This document shows positions 8,478 through 18,220 of a stretch of DNA of 64,000 nucleotides, piece by piece. The DNA comes from Peptostreptococcus sp. MV1. Lineage in GTDB: Bacteria; Bacillota; Clostridia; Peptostreptococcales; Peptostreptococcaceae. The notes below the pieces were generated by a model. The model worked only from the letters and a program-made list of their open reading frames with translations. It was not told the origin of the DNA and did not search any database. The position numbers were made by a program, and so were the translations under genes. Location: NCBI RefSeq assembly GCF_000758885.1, contig NZ_JRNB01000067.1, positions 1 through 64,000 of the forward strand, given 5' to 3'. The first letter of the stretch is position 1. Each line of letters begins with the position of its first letter.

Positions 8478-11400
8478 ATGGAAGATGTGCTAATATATCC
8501 TTTGAAAAATGACAAGGACTATAGCGGTATGCTGGCTGCTATAAATGAAAAAGGCAATATACATATAAGTGGCCTGTTACCAGTGACTAAGCCTAATATG
8601 GTGTATTCTATTTTCAAGGATACGTCTAGGCAGGTTATGTATATAGCCAATACTGAATATGAGGCAAAAAAAATATACGAAGAATTAGGCGTCTACCTAA
8701 ACAAGAAGGTTGAATTCTTAACTACGAATGATATCCTATTTTATCACTTGGATGCTAGGGATAGGAAGGCAGATGCCAGAAACCTAAAGACTATACTAAG
8801 ACTACTGAAAAAAGAAAAGATAGTCTTGGTTACATCAGTAGAGGCCATAGCTAGAAAGTATCTTCCAAAGAAGATAATCTTGGACAATATATTCAAGCTA
8901 AAGGTTGGTCAGACCATGGATATGCAGGAATTGGCTAGGAAGCTAGTCCATCTAGGCTACCAGAGGGTAGGCAAGGTGGAAGGTTTTGGCCAGTTTAGCA
9001 TGAGGGGAGGAATAATAGACGTATTTACCCTTATGTATGACTTTCCTTTGAGGTTGGAGTTTTTTGATGATGAGATAGACTCTATCAGAGAGTTTGATAT
9101 ATATTCGCAGAAGTCAATCGACAAGTTCAAAACTGTGACTATTACCCCATCTAGGGACTTTATATATCCTGATGATGTGGATGCCGCTGTAGAAAAGATA
9201 AGGGCAGAGGTAAATGATATCACTGACTCGGATATCTTCAGAAATATTGAAAAGATAGGCTCTAGAGAGTACTTTGACGGAATTGAAAACTATATAGACT
9301 ATATGTACGAAGGCCATGACAAGAGTCTTTTTGAGTATCTAGCAGATGATGCCCTGATATTTATAGATGATATATCCAGGTACAGGGAGAGGTTTAAAAA
9401 TATACATGCAGAGTTCAAGGACAAGTATATGCTCAACCTTGAAAGGGGCTTGGCTATCAAGGGCCAGGGCAAGCTTTTGTATTCACTAAACGATTCTATT
9501 GACTGGATGGGTGATAGGAAATTAATTGTCAATTCCCTGCTTAATAAGGCGGTTAGTGATATGAATATCCAGCACGACTTTAGTATTGAGACTAGGGAAG
9601 TACCTAGCTACAGTGGTAGGATAGATATGTTTGTGGAAGATGTCAAAAGGTTGAGGCACGCAGGCTACAAGCTAGTCATAGCTGCAGCCACAAATGACAG
9701 GGCCAAGAAACTATCAAATATGCTTAATGACAATGGTATAGACAATATATACACTTCCAAGAGAGACCTGGAAATAAAGACATCCCAGGTGGTAGTTATG
9801 GCAGCCAATATAGGACAGGGATTCCAGTACCCTTCTATCAAGTTCCAGGTGACAACAGATAGGGAGATGTTGGGTGCTAGCAAGCAGGGCAAAAAATCCA
9901 AGTCCAAGAAAAAGAAGAAGGTCAATTCTTCTAAGATAGATTCCTTCCTAGATTTAAAGGTTGGAGACTATGTTGTTCACGAAAATAGTGGTGTAGGTAA
10001 GTACACCGGTATAGAACAAATTAGTGTAAATAATATAAAGAGGGACTATCTAAAGCTAGTCTATCAGGGTGGTGATAACCTCTATGTACCTATAGACCAG
10101 ATGGATAAGGTCCAGAAATATATAGGAGGAGATGTAGAAAGGGTCAAGCTAAATAAATTGGGCAGTCAGGACTGGTCCAGGGCCAAGCGCAAGGTCAAGA
10201 AGGAAATAGAGGACATGACCAAGGAGTTGATCGAACTCTATGCCAAGCGTGAGGCAAGAAAGGGCTACAAGTTTGCCAAGGATACCCTATGGCAGGGAGA
10301 GTTTGAAGAAAAATTCCCATTCCAGGAGACTGATGACCAGCTCAAGGCTATCAAGGATACCAAGAAGGATATGGAATCATGTAAGGCCATGGATAGGCTA
10401 ATATGCGGTGACGTTGGTTATGGTAAGACAGAGGTAGCTATTAGGGCAATTTTCAAGGCTGTCATGGAAGGCAAGCAGGTAGCTGTCTTGGTACCGACTA
10501 CAATCCTTGCCCAACAGCACTACAATACCTTCGTTGAGAGATTTGAAGACTATCCTATCAGGGTAGAAGTCTTGTCTAGGTTTAGGACTGCCAAGCAACA
10601 AAAGGATATAATTAGCGCTGCCAAGAAGGGCTTGGTTGACGTCCTGATAGGTACCCACAGGATAGTGTCAAAGGATATAGATATGCCAAAATTAGGTCTG
10701 GTAGTTGTAGATGAGGAGCAGAGGTTTGGTGTAAAGCACAAGGAATCCTTAAAGAAAATCAAGGCTAATGTAGATGTCTTGACCCTATCAGCTACACCTA
10801 TACCTAGGACCCTACATATGTCCTTGAGTGGTATAAGGGACATGTCTATTATAGAGGAGCCTCCACAGGAGAGGTACCCAGTAATGACCTATGTTACAGA
10901 GGCCAAGGATAGTATTATCCAGGACGAGATTCATAGGGAGTTGGCCAGGGATGGTCAGGTATTCTTTGTATATAACAGGGTCGAGGGCATAGACGAAATG
11001 GCTGCCAGGATTAGGAGATTGGTACCGGATGCCAAGGTGGGGGTCGCCCACGGTAGGATGTCATCCAATCAGTTGGAAAATACAATATTGTCCTTCCTGT
11101 CTAAGGAATTTAATGTTCTGGTCTGTACAACTATTATAGAAACGGGCATGGACATAGCCAATGCCAATACCATGATAATATACGATGCAGACAAGATGGG
11201 CTTGTCCCAGCTCTACCAGTTAAGAGGTAGGGTAGGTAGGTCTACTAGACAGGGCTATGCCTACTTGATGTATGAGAGGAACAAGGTTCTAAGTGAGGTT
11301 GCCGAGAAGAGGTTGAAGGCCATCAAGGAATTTACTGAGTTTGGATCCGGTTTCAAGGTTGCTATGCGAGACCTTGAAATAAGAGGGGCAGGAGATGTCT

Positions 11401-11882
11401 TGGGAGCCCAGCAGCATGGTCATATGGCAGTCATAGGTTATGAATTGTATGTCAAGATGCTCAACCAGGCCATAGCCAAGGTCAAGGGCCAAGAGGTCGA
11501 GGAAAATGTAGATGTGGAAATCGACCTGACAGTCAATGCCTTTATACCGTCCAGCTATATAGAAGACGAAATGATAAAGTTGGAAATGTACAAGAAGATT
11601 GCTACCATAGACAGCAAGGAAGACATGTATGAAATACAGGAAGAACTAGAAGATAGGTTCTCCGATATACCTAAGGAAACTCAAACCCTTCTGAACATAG
11701 CCTATGCCAAGGGACTCTGTAGGAGGTTGAAGATAGAAAGGGTAAAACAGACAGGCAATACTATAGACTTAGCTCCACTTACAAAGTACCAGACCAAGGA
11801 GGTTGGTAGCTCAAAAATAGTTGAAGAGTTATTGGTAATGTTAGAGGGCTTTTATCAAAATATAGAAAAAATAAAAAATTAG
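8478..11882 (+). CDS. mfd: Transcription-repair coupling factor Mfd
   Basis: Mfd pushes stalled RNA polymerase off DNA lesions and recruits UvrA. At 1134 residues it has the family length. Domains in order are the UvrB-like N-terminal part (about 1-350), the RNA-polymerase-interaction domain starting near DYVVHENSGVGKY (about 496-508), the RecG-like helicase with Walker A GDVGYGKTE (about 643-651) and Walker B box DEEQ (about 744), and the C-terminal TRCF domain. A lysine-rich linker (KKSKSKKKKK) precedes the polymerase-interaction domain. The ribosome binding site is weak (GTGGTGTT), suggesting coupling to pth, 18 bp upstream. Confidence 0.97.
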   Translation: MEDVLIYPLKNDKDYSGMLAAINEKGNIHISGLLPVTKPNMVYSIFKDTSRQVMYIANTEYEAKKIYEELGVYLNKKVEFLTTNDILFYHLDARDRKADARNLKTILRLLKKEKIVLVTSVEAIARKYLPKKIILDNIFKLKVGQTMDMQELARKLVHLGYQRVGKVEGFGQFSMRGGIIDVFTLMYDFPLRLEFFDDEIDSIREFDIYSQKSIDKFKTVTITPSRDFIYPDDVDAAVEKIRAEVNDITDSDIFRNIEKIGSREYFDGIENYIDYMYEGHDKSLFEYLADDALIFIDDISRYRERFKNIHAEFKDKYMLNLERGLAIKGQGKLLYSLNDSIDWMGDRKLIVNSLLNKAVSDMNIQHDFSIETREVPSYSGRIDMFVEDVKRLRHAGYKLVIAAATNDRAKKLSNMLNDNGIDNIYTSKRDLEIKTSQVVVMAANIGQGFQYPSIKFQVTTDREMLGASKQGKKSKSKKKKKVNSSKIDSFLDLKVGDYVVHENSGVGKYTGIEQISVNNIKRDYLKLVYQGGDNLYVPIDQMDKVQKYIGGDVERVKLNKLGSQDWSRAKRKVKKEIEDMTKELIELYAKREARKGYKFAKDTLWQGEFEEKFPFQETDDQLKAIKDTKKDMESCKAMDRLICGDVGYGKTEVAIRAIFKAVMEGKQVAVLVPTTILAQQHYNTFVERFEDYPIRVEVLSRFRTAKQQKDIISAAKKGLVDVLIGTHRIVSKDIDMPKLGLVVVDEEQRFGVKHKESLKKIKANVDVLTLSATPIPRTLHMSLSGIRDMSIIEEPPQERYPVMTYVTEAKDSIIQDEIHRELARDGQVFFVYNRVEGIDEMAARIRRLVPDAKVGVAHGRMSSNQLENTILSFLSKEFNVLVCTTIIETGMDIANANTMIIYDADKMGLSQLYQLRGRVGRSTRQGYAYLMYERNKVLSEVAEKRLKAIKEFTEFGSGFKVAMRDLEIRGAGDVLGAQQHGHMAVIGYELYVKMLNQAIAKVKGQEVEENVDVEIDLTVNAFIPSSYIEDEMIKLEMYKKIATIDSKEDMYEIQEELEDRFSDIPKETQTLLNIAYAKGLCRRLKIERVKQTGNTIDLAPLTKYQTKEVGSSKIVEELLVMLEGFYQNIEKIKN

Positions 11883-11894
11883 GAGGTTGTAATT

Positions 11895-12956
11895 TTGAAA
11901 AAAGTATTAGCAATTTTATTGGCTGCAGTAGTGGGAATATCTACAGTAGCGTGCTCAAGTGATGATGTAGGTTCTGTGGATGGAAAGGGAATATCAAAGA
12001 AAGAGTATACAGATCAGTTGAAGTTCACAAAGTTAATGTATGAGATGCAGTATGGTGAGAAAATTTGGGATCAGATGAAACTAAAGGACAAGAACTATCA
12101 AGAGACTGTTAAAAAGAATGTATTAGATTCCTTAATCAAGACTAATGTATACCTAAATTATGCAAAAAAGAATGATATCAAGCCAGACAAGAAGGTTTTG
12201 AGCCAGTACAAGGAACAGAACAAGAAGATATTTGAAAATGCCAAGTCTAAGGAAAGCTTCAAGAAGGCTGGTATAGATCAGGATTTCATGGAAAAGTATT
12301 CTGAACAGGCAGCTACAATGGCAGGTTTATCAAACTACTTACAGAAGAAGGCTGCTCCTTCAGAGGAAGAAATGAAGGCCAAGTTCAAGACTATGGGCGA
12401 TAAGGTAGATGCATCTCATATATTAATCAAGACAGTTGATGACAGCAACAAGCCGCTTCCTGAAGCCAAGAAGGCAGAGGCCAAGAAGAAGGCGGAAGAC
12501 CTATATAAGCAGTTGAAGGCAGGAGCAGATTTTGCAGAATTAGCCAAGAAGAACTCACAGGATCCAGGAAGTGCTGCAAATGGTGGTGCCCTAGGTGAAT
12601 TTGGCAAGGGTCAGATGGTTCCTGAATTTGAAAAGGCTGCATTCGCACTTAAGGAAGGTGAGATATCTCAGGTAGTAGAAAGTCAGTTTGGTTACCATAT
12701 TATCAAGTTGAACAAGAAGGTGAAGGCAGACTATGCTAAGAGTAAGGCTGAAATTAAATCAACTCTTACAAATGAAAAAGTTAAGAAGTTAGTTGAAGAA
12801 ATAGTCAAGGGAACTAAGACAGAAAAGAACGAAGACAAGTTAAAAGACATTGCTTTTGGTGATGAAGCCAAGGCTGATGACAAAAAATCAGACGAAAAAA
12901 AGTCAGATGACAAGAAGGCTGCTGAAAAATCAGACGACAAAAAAGCAGACAAGTAA
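11895..12956 (+). CDS. prsA: PrsA-like foldase lipoprotein (parvulin peptidyl-prolyl isomerase)
   Basis: This exported lipoprotein of 353 residues has a lysine-plus-hydrophobic signal ending in STVAC, an atypical lipobox with Cys about residue 20. A SurA-like N-terminal helical part follows, then a PpiC rotamase domain (about residues 172-273) with ASHILIKT, GGALGEFGKGQMVPEFE and GYHIIKL. The last 35 residues are a low-complexity Lys/Asp tail. It should help fold exported proteins at the outer face of the membrane. It starts with TTG after AGGAGG, 12 bp behind mfd. The prsA name is by family; the exact orthologue is not proven. Confidence 0.85.
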   Translation: MKKVLAILLAAVVGISTVACSSDDVGSVDGKGISKKEYTDQLKFTKLMYEMQYGEKIWDQMKLKDKNYQETVKKNVLDSLIKTNVYLNYAKKNDIKPDKKVLSQYKEQNKKIFENAKSKESFKKAGIDQDFMEKYSEQAATMAGLSNYLQKKAAPSEEEMKAKFKTMGDKVDASHILIKTVDDSNKPLPEAKKAEAKKKAEDLYKQLKAGADFAELAKKNSQDPGSAANGGALGEFGKGQMVPEFEKAAFALKEGEISQVVESQFGYHIIKLNKKVKADYAKSKAEIKSTLTNEKVKKLVEEIVKGTKTEKNEDKLKDIAFGDEAKADDKKSDEKKSDDKKAAEKSDDKKADK

Positions 12957-12961
12957 AAAAT

Positions 12962-13000
12962 AAGAAGTGGCAATCTTTAAGATTATGCCACTTCTTTTTT
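12962..13000. terminator. Terminator between prsA-like gene and convergent HTH gene
   Basis: The arms AAGAAGTGGCA (12962-12972) and TGCCACTTCTT (12986-12996) pair perfectly and are followed by a T run. A-rich sequence on the left makes it likely to work in both directions. Confidence 0.85.
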
Positions 13001-13018
13001 AATAATAAAAATCTTTAA

Positions 13019-14518
13019 TTAACAGTATTTCTCTATTAGGCTATCTATGTATTCTATTGCCTTGTCCTCTTCAAGTGTTATCATAGTAGGCACGTACATC
13101 TTACCAAATTCGTAGAAGATGTCACCAAAGTTCTTGCTTTCTATGATGCAGTAAGGGTTGTTGTCTGGAATACATTTAGGATCATTGTATTCTATCAAGA
13201 GTCCATAATTTTTGAAGGCTGTTAGAACAAAGTCCTTGTTATCGTATTCTCCTGTAACTATATAGAACTTGAAAGAATCCTTTTTATTAAGGTGTCTAGA
13301 CTTTATCGATTCAAATATCGCCCTTATTTCTTCCGGTGTAAATGCTGGAAGAGAATTTAGGTGATCTGTCAGCATACCTGTCTTAGCAAATTCCTCCAAG
13401 CCACTCATTGTATAGACATCAAATTGCTTTTTCTTTTTAGAAGAATTAATTCTGTCTTCCAAATATTTTATTAGAGAACTTAGAGCAGTCTTGGAATCAA
13501 CACCAGAGATATCAATGTCACTAATGCTTGATAGTAGTATTTCCATATCTTCTTTAGGTGTTCTATCTATTAGGCTCTTATAAACTTCCATAGGTATCCT
13601 ATTATAGCAAGGGTTTGGCTTAAACAAGAAAACATCATATTTCTTTTCCAAGTCTGCTATTAGGTCTCCCAAGAAGTTTAGCTTTTTTCTATTATCCACT
13701 GCAAGTGTGTAGCCACTTGCTATAGATTCATAATTTCTATAGAAAAATTCTTTAAGGTTATCATCAGAGTTAAGTGCATAACAAGATGAAAGGTTTTCAT
13801 CAAGTAGGGAAATTAAGAACTGCTTGTTGTTGAACTTTCCATCTTCATCTGTATATCTGTAGTCCAATATCATAAAATTGTTGAAAAAGCCCTTGTTGAA
13901 AGCTACAGAATCTTCTGAATAGAAAAGAGTGTAGTTGTTTACCTGTAGTAGAGGTATAATAGACTTCAACATATTTATATTGTCGGACTGGTTTATCTGT
14001 GACAGACTAACTAGGTGTTCTATCTTATAATTAGAAGAATTTGTAGATATATTTTCAATGAATTTTAATACTGATTCAACGGCATCTTCCTTGTAACAGT
14101 TAATAATCTTTATGTCGCACTCAAAGTTTTTGCTATCAGAAACTTTTTCGATCATTCCAAATACATCATCTATGTATCTTACATATTTTTCCTTGTCATA
14201 AAAAACAAGTTCAATATTATCCTGGAAGTCCTCAGATGTATTTTTACCGTATAAGAGTTGGAATATAGCATCTGTAGCATAGGATAGTTTTTCATTTGAT
14301 GTAGACATGTTTCCGTAGTAGATTAATTCTCTCTTCTCTAATTGGCTGAGATTCAAGATGTCTGCTATTATGTCTAGCAATTCATCAGACGGTTTTTGAA
14401 GACCTTTCATTACCCTGTATATAGTAGATTTACTCATACCTGTTTTTGTAATAAAAGTTTCAATTTTCATTTTTTTCATTTTAAGTTTTTTCTTAATAAA
14501 AGAATCCAAATTTTCCAT
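13019..14518 (-). CDS. Large HTH-domain protein of unknown function
   Basis: The 499-residue protein begins with an XRE/Cro-like helix-turn-helix (about residues 5-65) containing TKTGMSKSTIYRVMKG and a following helix DELLDIIADILNLS. The remaining 430 residues match no domain I recognise; they are Asp/Asn/Lys-rich, mostly soluble, with no transmembrane segment. I prefer the ATG at 14518 over 14563 because GGATGTGAT, close to the ideal GGAGGTGAT, lies just before it. It interrupts the conserved mfd to spoVB-like order on the opposite strand and shares a control region with the flippase gene. It is probably a transcription regulator with a long sensory or scaffold domain. Confidence 0.75.
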   Translation of the reverse strand: MENLDSFIKKKLKMKKMKIETFITKTGMSKSTIYRVMKGLQKPSDELLDIIADILNLSQLEKRELIYYGNMSTSNEKLSYATDAIFQLLYGKNTSEDFQDNIELVFYDKEKYVRYIDDVFGMIEKVSDSKNFECDIKIINCYKEDAVESVLKFIENISTNSSNYKIEHLVSLSQINQSDNINMLKSIIPLLQVNNYTLFYSEDSVAFNKGFFNNFMILDYRYTDEDGKFNNKQFLISLLDENLSSCYALNSDDNLKEFFYRNYESIASGYTLAVDNRKKLNFLGDLIADLEKKYDVFLFKPNPCYNRIPMEVYKSLIDRTPKEDMEILLSSISDIDISGVDSKTALSSLIKYLEDRINSSKKKKQFDVYTMSGLEEFAKTGMLTDHLNSLPAFTPEEIRAIFESIKSRHLNKKDSFKFYIVTGEYDNKDFVLTAFKNYGLLIEYNDPKCIPDNNPYCIIESKNFGDIFYEFGKMYVPTMITLEEDKAIEYIDSLIEKYC

Positions 14519-14973
14519 GTAATCACATCCATTTCTTTTATGTAAATAATTATAAAAATTCATTGAATATATTTATATACCTTTTATATATTCTGACATA
14601 CGTAATAGGTATTCTAATATATATAACATATATCTCAATATATTCGCTACCTATAACTATATTCTATCACACTTTTATAAGATAAGACCATAAAAATCTT
14701 AGAAGTATCAAAAATACATGCTTATTTGGAGGTGCATTTTAGTGGAGCGAGTTGTACTTTTTGTCTATCATTATATTTTTGCATTTAAAAGGCTGAGATG
14801 AATTTAAAAAGTTTTTGCACAGTTAAAGAAAAATTAATATTCTGTGGTATAATATACTTTGAATTACTATGGACAGCATGTTTTATTTCAATAGAATTGA
14901 GTATATACTAGGGGGTGTAGCCTCTTTAATACACTTGGATTAAGAATACAGAATTATTTATATGGAGGAAATA
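14519..14973. promoter_or_regulatory. Divergent control region between HTH gene and flippase gene
   Basis: This 455-bp AT-rich stretch holds an interrupted inverted repeat, ATAGGTA (14605-14611) and TACCTAT (14648-14654), whose inner flanks ATATAT also pair. It could be an operator for the HTH protein. Further right, TGGTATAAT (14845-14853) is an extended -10 for the plus-strand gene. No further ORF or RNA element was recognised. Confidence 0.45.
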
Positions 14974-16596
14974 ATGGAAACAGAACAGAAGAAAAGTAAT
15001 AAATTTATAAAGGGAACCCTGATACTAGGGGCAGCGGGAGTAATCATCAAGCTCCTAGGAGCTATATTTAGGATACCTCTGGGATCTTTGATAGGTTCTG
15101 AGGGTATGGGTTACTATCAGACGGCCTATCCGGTCTATGCCCTCTTCCTAACTTTGGCCACAGCAGGTTTTCCAACTGCTATTGCCAAGTTAGTATCTGA
15201 ACAGGTGGCCTTGGGCAACCACAAGGGGGCAAATGAGATATTTAAGATAACCCATATAATGCTTTTTGCTACGGGACTTGTCATGTTTATGATCTTGTTT
15301 TTTGGAGCTGAATTTATAGTTGGTAGTGTTCAGCACAATCCGAATGCAGTTACAGCTATGAGGGCTATTGCACCGGCCTTGTTGATTGTACCATCTATGT
15401 CTGCCTATCGTGGTTACTACCAGGGTTACCAGCAGATGAGTAGGATTGCCCTATCACAGATATTTGAGCAGGTATTTAGGGTGTTTTTAGGATTGGGACT
15501 AGCCTATGTATTGATGAGACAGTTTGGTCCAAAGCTAGGTGCAGCCGGTGGTATATCGGGTGCTACAATAGGTGCCTTTGCATCATTCTTGTTCCTAGTC
15601 TTGATATATTTGAAGGATACAAAGAAGAGGAAGGAATTGGTTAATAATAGTGTAGGATATGTGAAGAAGCCTACCATGGAAATCATTGAGAATATCATAG
15701 TAGTGGTATTACCTATAAGTATAGGGGCCTGTATAATGCCTTTGGTAAATGTAGTGGATTCAGTTATAGTTATTATGAGACTCAAGGTAGCTGGTTATAC
15801 ACTTATGTCTGCCAATTCACTTTTTGGTCAGTTAACAGGTATGACAATGCCTATTATAGCCATGCCTATGGTCTTTACTACAGCTATAGGTATGAGTCTG
15901 GTACCAGCCATATCTGAATCATACGCCTTGAAGGACTTTGACCAGGCTAGACATAATGCCAAGTTGGCTATAAAGATTACGCTTTTGTTACTATTACCAT
16001 GTGCCTTTGGTTTGGCAGCCTTGTCAACACCGATAATGTCACTACTCTTTCCTAAGCAGCCTGGTGCTACATTAGGAATGATTTTATTTACCCTATCTCC
16101 AGCCTGTATCTTCCTTGGTCTATTGTATACTTTCAATGGAATACTACAGGGAATGGGCAAGCCTATGGTTCCGGTTATGGCCCTATTATGTGGTATAATA
16201 GGTAAGATAGTTGTAAGTTATGTCCTGACTGCTATACCGGCAATAAATATTCTGGGATCAGCCTTTGGTACTCTTGTTTCTTATGTGATAGCTGCGGCTA
16301 TAGAGTACATATATATAAAGAGGTCATTGAAACTTCAGTTCAACCAGATGGAATACTTTATAAAGCCGTTAATAGTAGTTATGTTGATGTTTGTAGCAGC
16401 TAGATTCTCTTATATTGGCTTGACTGCATTTATAAATCCGAAGATTTCTACCCTAGTAGCAATAGCTATCGGTGGTTTAGTTTATATATTTGGTATTTTG
16501 GGTCTTGGCGGTATCACCCAGGAAGAAATATTAGCCATGCCAAAGGGAAACAAGCTCTTGGCAAAGCTTAAAAAATATAGGTTGATAAGGGGTTAG
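14974..16596 (+). CDS. SpoVB/MurJ-type polysaccharide or lipid II flippase (MOP superfamily)
   Basis: The 540-residue integral membrane protein has about 14 hydrophobic segments and the MOP-type N-terminus GAAGVIIKLLGAIFRIPLG. It resembles Bacillus YabM and SpoVB. By family it moves undecaprenyl-linked cell-wall or polysaccharide precursors across the membrane. The ATG at 14974 is chosen because GGAGGAAATA precedes it; the ATG at 14962 lies before that site. It is followed immediately by the yabN-like gene, as yabM-yabN in Bacillus. Whether the substrate is lipid II cannot be told. Confidence 0.88.
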   Translation: METEQKKSNKFIKGTLILGAAGVIIKLLGAIFRIPLGSLIGSEGMGYYQTAYPVYALFLTLATAGFPTAIAKLVSEQVALGNHKGANEIFKITHIMLFATGLVMFMILFFGAEFIVGSVQHNPNAVTAMRAIAPALLIVPSMSAYRGYYQGYQQMSRIALSQIFEQVFRVFLGLGLAYVLMRQFGPKLGAAGGISGATIGAFASFLFLVLIYLKDTKKRKELVNNSVGYVKKPTMEIIENIIVVVLPISIGACIMPLVNVVDSVIVIMRLKVAGYTLMSANSLFGQLTGMTMPIIAMPMVFTTAIGMSLVPAISESYALKDFDQARHNAKLAIKITLLLLLPCAFGLAALSTPIMSLLFPKQPGATLGMILFTLSPACIFLGLLYTFNGILQGMGKPMVPVMALLCGIIGKIVVSYVLTAIPAINILGSAFGTLVSYVIAAAIEYIYIKRSLKLQFNQMEYFIKPLIVVMLMFVAARFSYIGLTAFINPKISTLVAIAIGGLVYIFGILGLGGITQEEILAMPKGNKLLAKLKKYRLIRG

Positions 16597-16600
16597 TTTG

Positions 16601-17608
16601 ATGACTATTAGTATAGTGGGTCTGGGTGCTGGCGATATATCTCAGATTAGTCATGGGGCCATCAGCCTCTTGAAATCTGGCAAGCCAGTCTACCTAAGAA
16701 CAGAAAAACATCCAATAGTAGATCTTTTGGACATAGAATATAGGTCTTTTGACGACTATTATGATAGTAGGGATGATTTTGAGCAAGTATATGAATCTAT
16801 AGCCAGGGAGATTATAGACCTGGCTAGGATGAATGATATAGTCTATGCTGTGCCTGGTCATCCTAGGGTGGCTGAGTCAACAGTAGGTCTGATCGAAAAA
16901 TATGCCCTTGAAGAGGGGATAGATATAGAAGTTATTCCTTCTATGAGCTTTATCGATGCCATGTACAATTACCTGGGATTTGATCCGGCAGAGGGTTTTA
17001 GGCTCTTGGATGCCTTTACTATAGACAAGTGTGATTTGGATGAACGGGCCAATGTGATAGTGACACAGGTATATGATAGGTATATAGCATCTAATGTGAA
17101 ATTAACTTTGATGGACTACTACAAGGATGAACAAGAGCTATGGCTAGTAAGTGGAGCAGGTGTGAAGGGTCTTGAAAGAAAGAAGAAGTTGGCCCTGCAT
17201 GAGCTGGATAGTCAGTTAAATGAATTTGATCACCTGACTAGCCTGTATATACCTAGGTCTGATGGAAGTCCAGGCCAGGGGAAAAAATACAGGTCAATAG
17301 GAGACTTAATAAAGGAATTGGAAGGTCATACCTATATAGAAAGTTTAAATATGTTAGATAAAAAACAATCGATATCTTCTCTTGGGTCAGATAGGGAGAC
17401 AAGAGATCCATATGAACATATATTAGATAAGATGATTGAAATTTGTAAAAAAGCCAGAATTGATTTGGACTTGGATTTTGATTTTATGTTGGAAGACTTG
17501 TCTGAACTGGTTTATTCACTTGCAATTCTGTCTAGCCAGGGAAGCAAGGATGGTTATTTTGACTTAGATGAGATAAGCGATATGGTCTATAGTAAAACAT
17601 TGATTTAA
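16601..17608 (+). CDS. YabN-like protein: tetrapyrrole-methylase-fold domain with shortened MazG region
   Basis: The 335-residue protein starts with a tetrapyrrole-methylase fold (residues 1 to about 215) with GLGAGDISQI and VYAVPGHPRVAEST. Bacillus YabN has about 490 residues because a full MazG NTP pyrophosphohydrolase domain follows. Here only about 120 residues follow, with ERANVIVTQ still in the first domain and a helical end (EHILDKMIEI, MLEDLSELVYSLAIL) that looks like a reduced MazG. I do not see the paired acidic metal motif of active MazG. Position after the flippase and before HU and yabO supports orthology. Catalytic activity is uncertain. Confidence 0.75.
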   Translation: MTISIVGLGAGDISQISHGAISLLKSGKPVYLRTEKHPIVDLLDIEYRSFDDYYDSRDDFEQVYESIAREIIDLARMNDIVYAVPGHPRVAESTVGLIEKYALEEGIDIEVIPSMSFIDAMYNYLGFDPAEGFRLLDAFTIDKCDLDERANVIVTQVYDRYIASNVKLTLMDYYKDEQELWLVSGAGVKGLERKKKLALHELDSQLNEFDHLTSLYIPRSDGSPGQGKKYRSIGDLIKELEGHTYIESLNMLDKKQSISSLGSDRETRDPYEHILDKMIEICKKARIDLDLDFDFMLEDLSELVYSLAILSSQGSKDGYFDLDEISDMVYSKTLI

Positions 17609-17686
17609 TCCAATCTTGACAGATGCTTGGAAATTGCAAAAAAAAGATAAAAAATAAAATAAATATGAATAATTTGGATAAAAACA

Positions 17687-17715
17687 TTGAAAAATGAACA
17701 AAACTTATGTATAAT
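17687..17715 (+). promoter_or_regulatory. Sigma-A promoter of hup
   Basis: TTGAAA (17687-17692), a 17-bp spacer, and TATAAT (17710-17715) form a near-consensus promoter about 68 bp before hup. A strong promoter fits an abundant nucleoid protein. Confidence 0.75.
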
Positions 17716-17782
17716 ATTGTTGTCAACTAGAAAGTGAGTTACATTTTTTATTGTGAAATTATAAATACAGGAGGTAGTTATT

Positions 17783-18064
17783 GTGAATAAGGCAGAATTA
17801 GTTGCAAAAATGTCAGAAAAGAGTAATTTAACAAAGAAGGAAAGTGAACTTGCATTAAATGCATTCATGAAAGTTGTTGAAGAAACTTTAATAGCTGGAG
17901 ATAAGGTTCAGTTGGTAGGATTTGGAACTTTTGAAACTAGAGAAAGAGCAGCTAGATCAGGAAGAAACCCAAGAAAGCCAGAAGAAGTAATTGAAATACC
18001 AGCTTCAAAGGCACCAGTATTCAAGGCTGGTAAGGGTCTTAAGGAATTAGTAAACAATAAGTAA
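17783..18064 (+). CDS. hup: HU family DNA-binding protein
   Basis: HU is a small homodimeric nucleoid protein that bends DNA. The 93-residue length is typical. The arm motif GFGTFETRERAARSGRNP is plainly HU, with the N-terminal dimerisation helices before it (KAELVAKMSE). It starts with GTG after AGGAGGTAG and has its own strong promoter and terminator. HU between yabN and yabO is a common clostridial order. Confidence 0.97.
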   Translation: MNKAELVAKMSEKSNLTKKESELALNAFMKVVEETLIAGDKVQLVGFGTFETRERAARSGRNPRKPEEVIEIPASKAPVFKAGKGLKELVNNK

Positions 18065-18096
18065 TAAAATCGAACTAAATAAATAAAGTTTACTAT

Positions 18097-18137
18097 AAAA
18101 TAGTATTGACACTAGAAATTGTCGGTACTATTTTTTT
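18097..18137 (+). terminator. Terminator after hup
   Basis: The arms AAATAGTA-tt-GACA and TGTC-gg-TACTATTT pair around an 8-nt loop and run into seven Ts. Confidence 0.75.
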
Positions 18138-18143
18138 CTTGTG

Positions 18144-18152
18144 TGGTATAAT
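18144..18152 (+). promoter_or_regulatory. Extended -10 promoter candidate for yabO
   Basis: TGGTATAAT fits the extended -10 form and lies about 70 bp before the yabO start. The same GTGGTATAAT string precedes the flippase gene. Confidence 0.5.
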
Positions 18153-18220
18153 AGATAATAGTGGATAAAACTAAGTCATAATAGATGTTATAATAAGTAT
18201 TGTAAGAAAAGGAAATGATC

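Noticed and set aside
16601-17608. The tetrapyrrole-methylase domain protein as a cobalamin-pathway methyltransferase
   Set aside because: It lies beside the flippase, HU and yabO as YabN does, far from the cobalamin genes, and all needed methyltransferases are in that operon.
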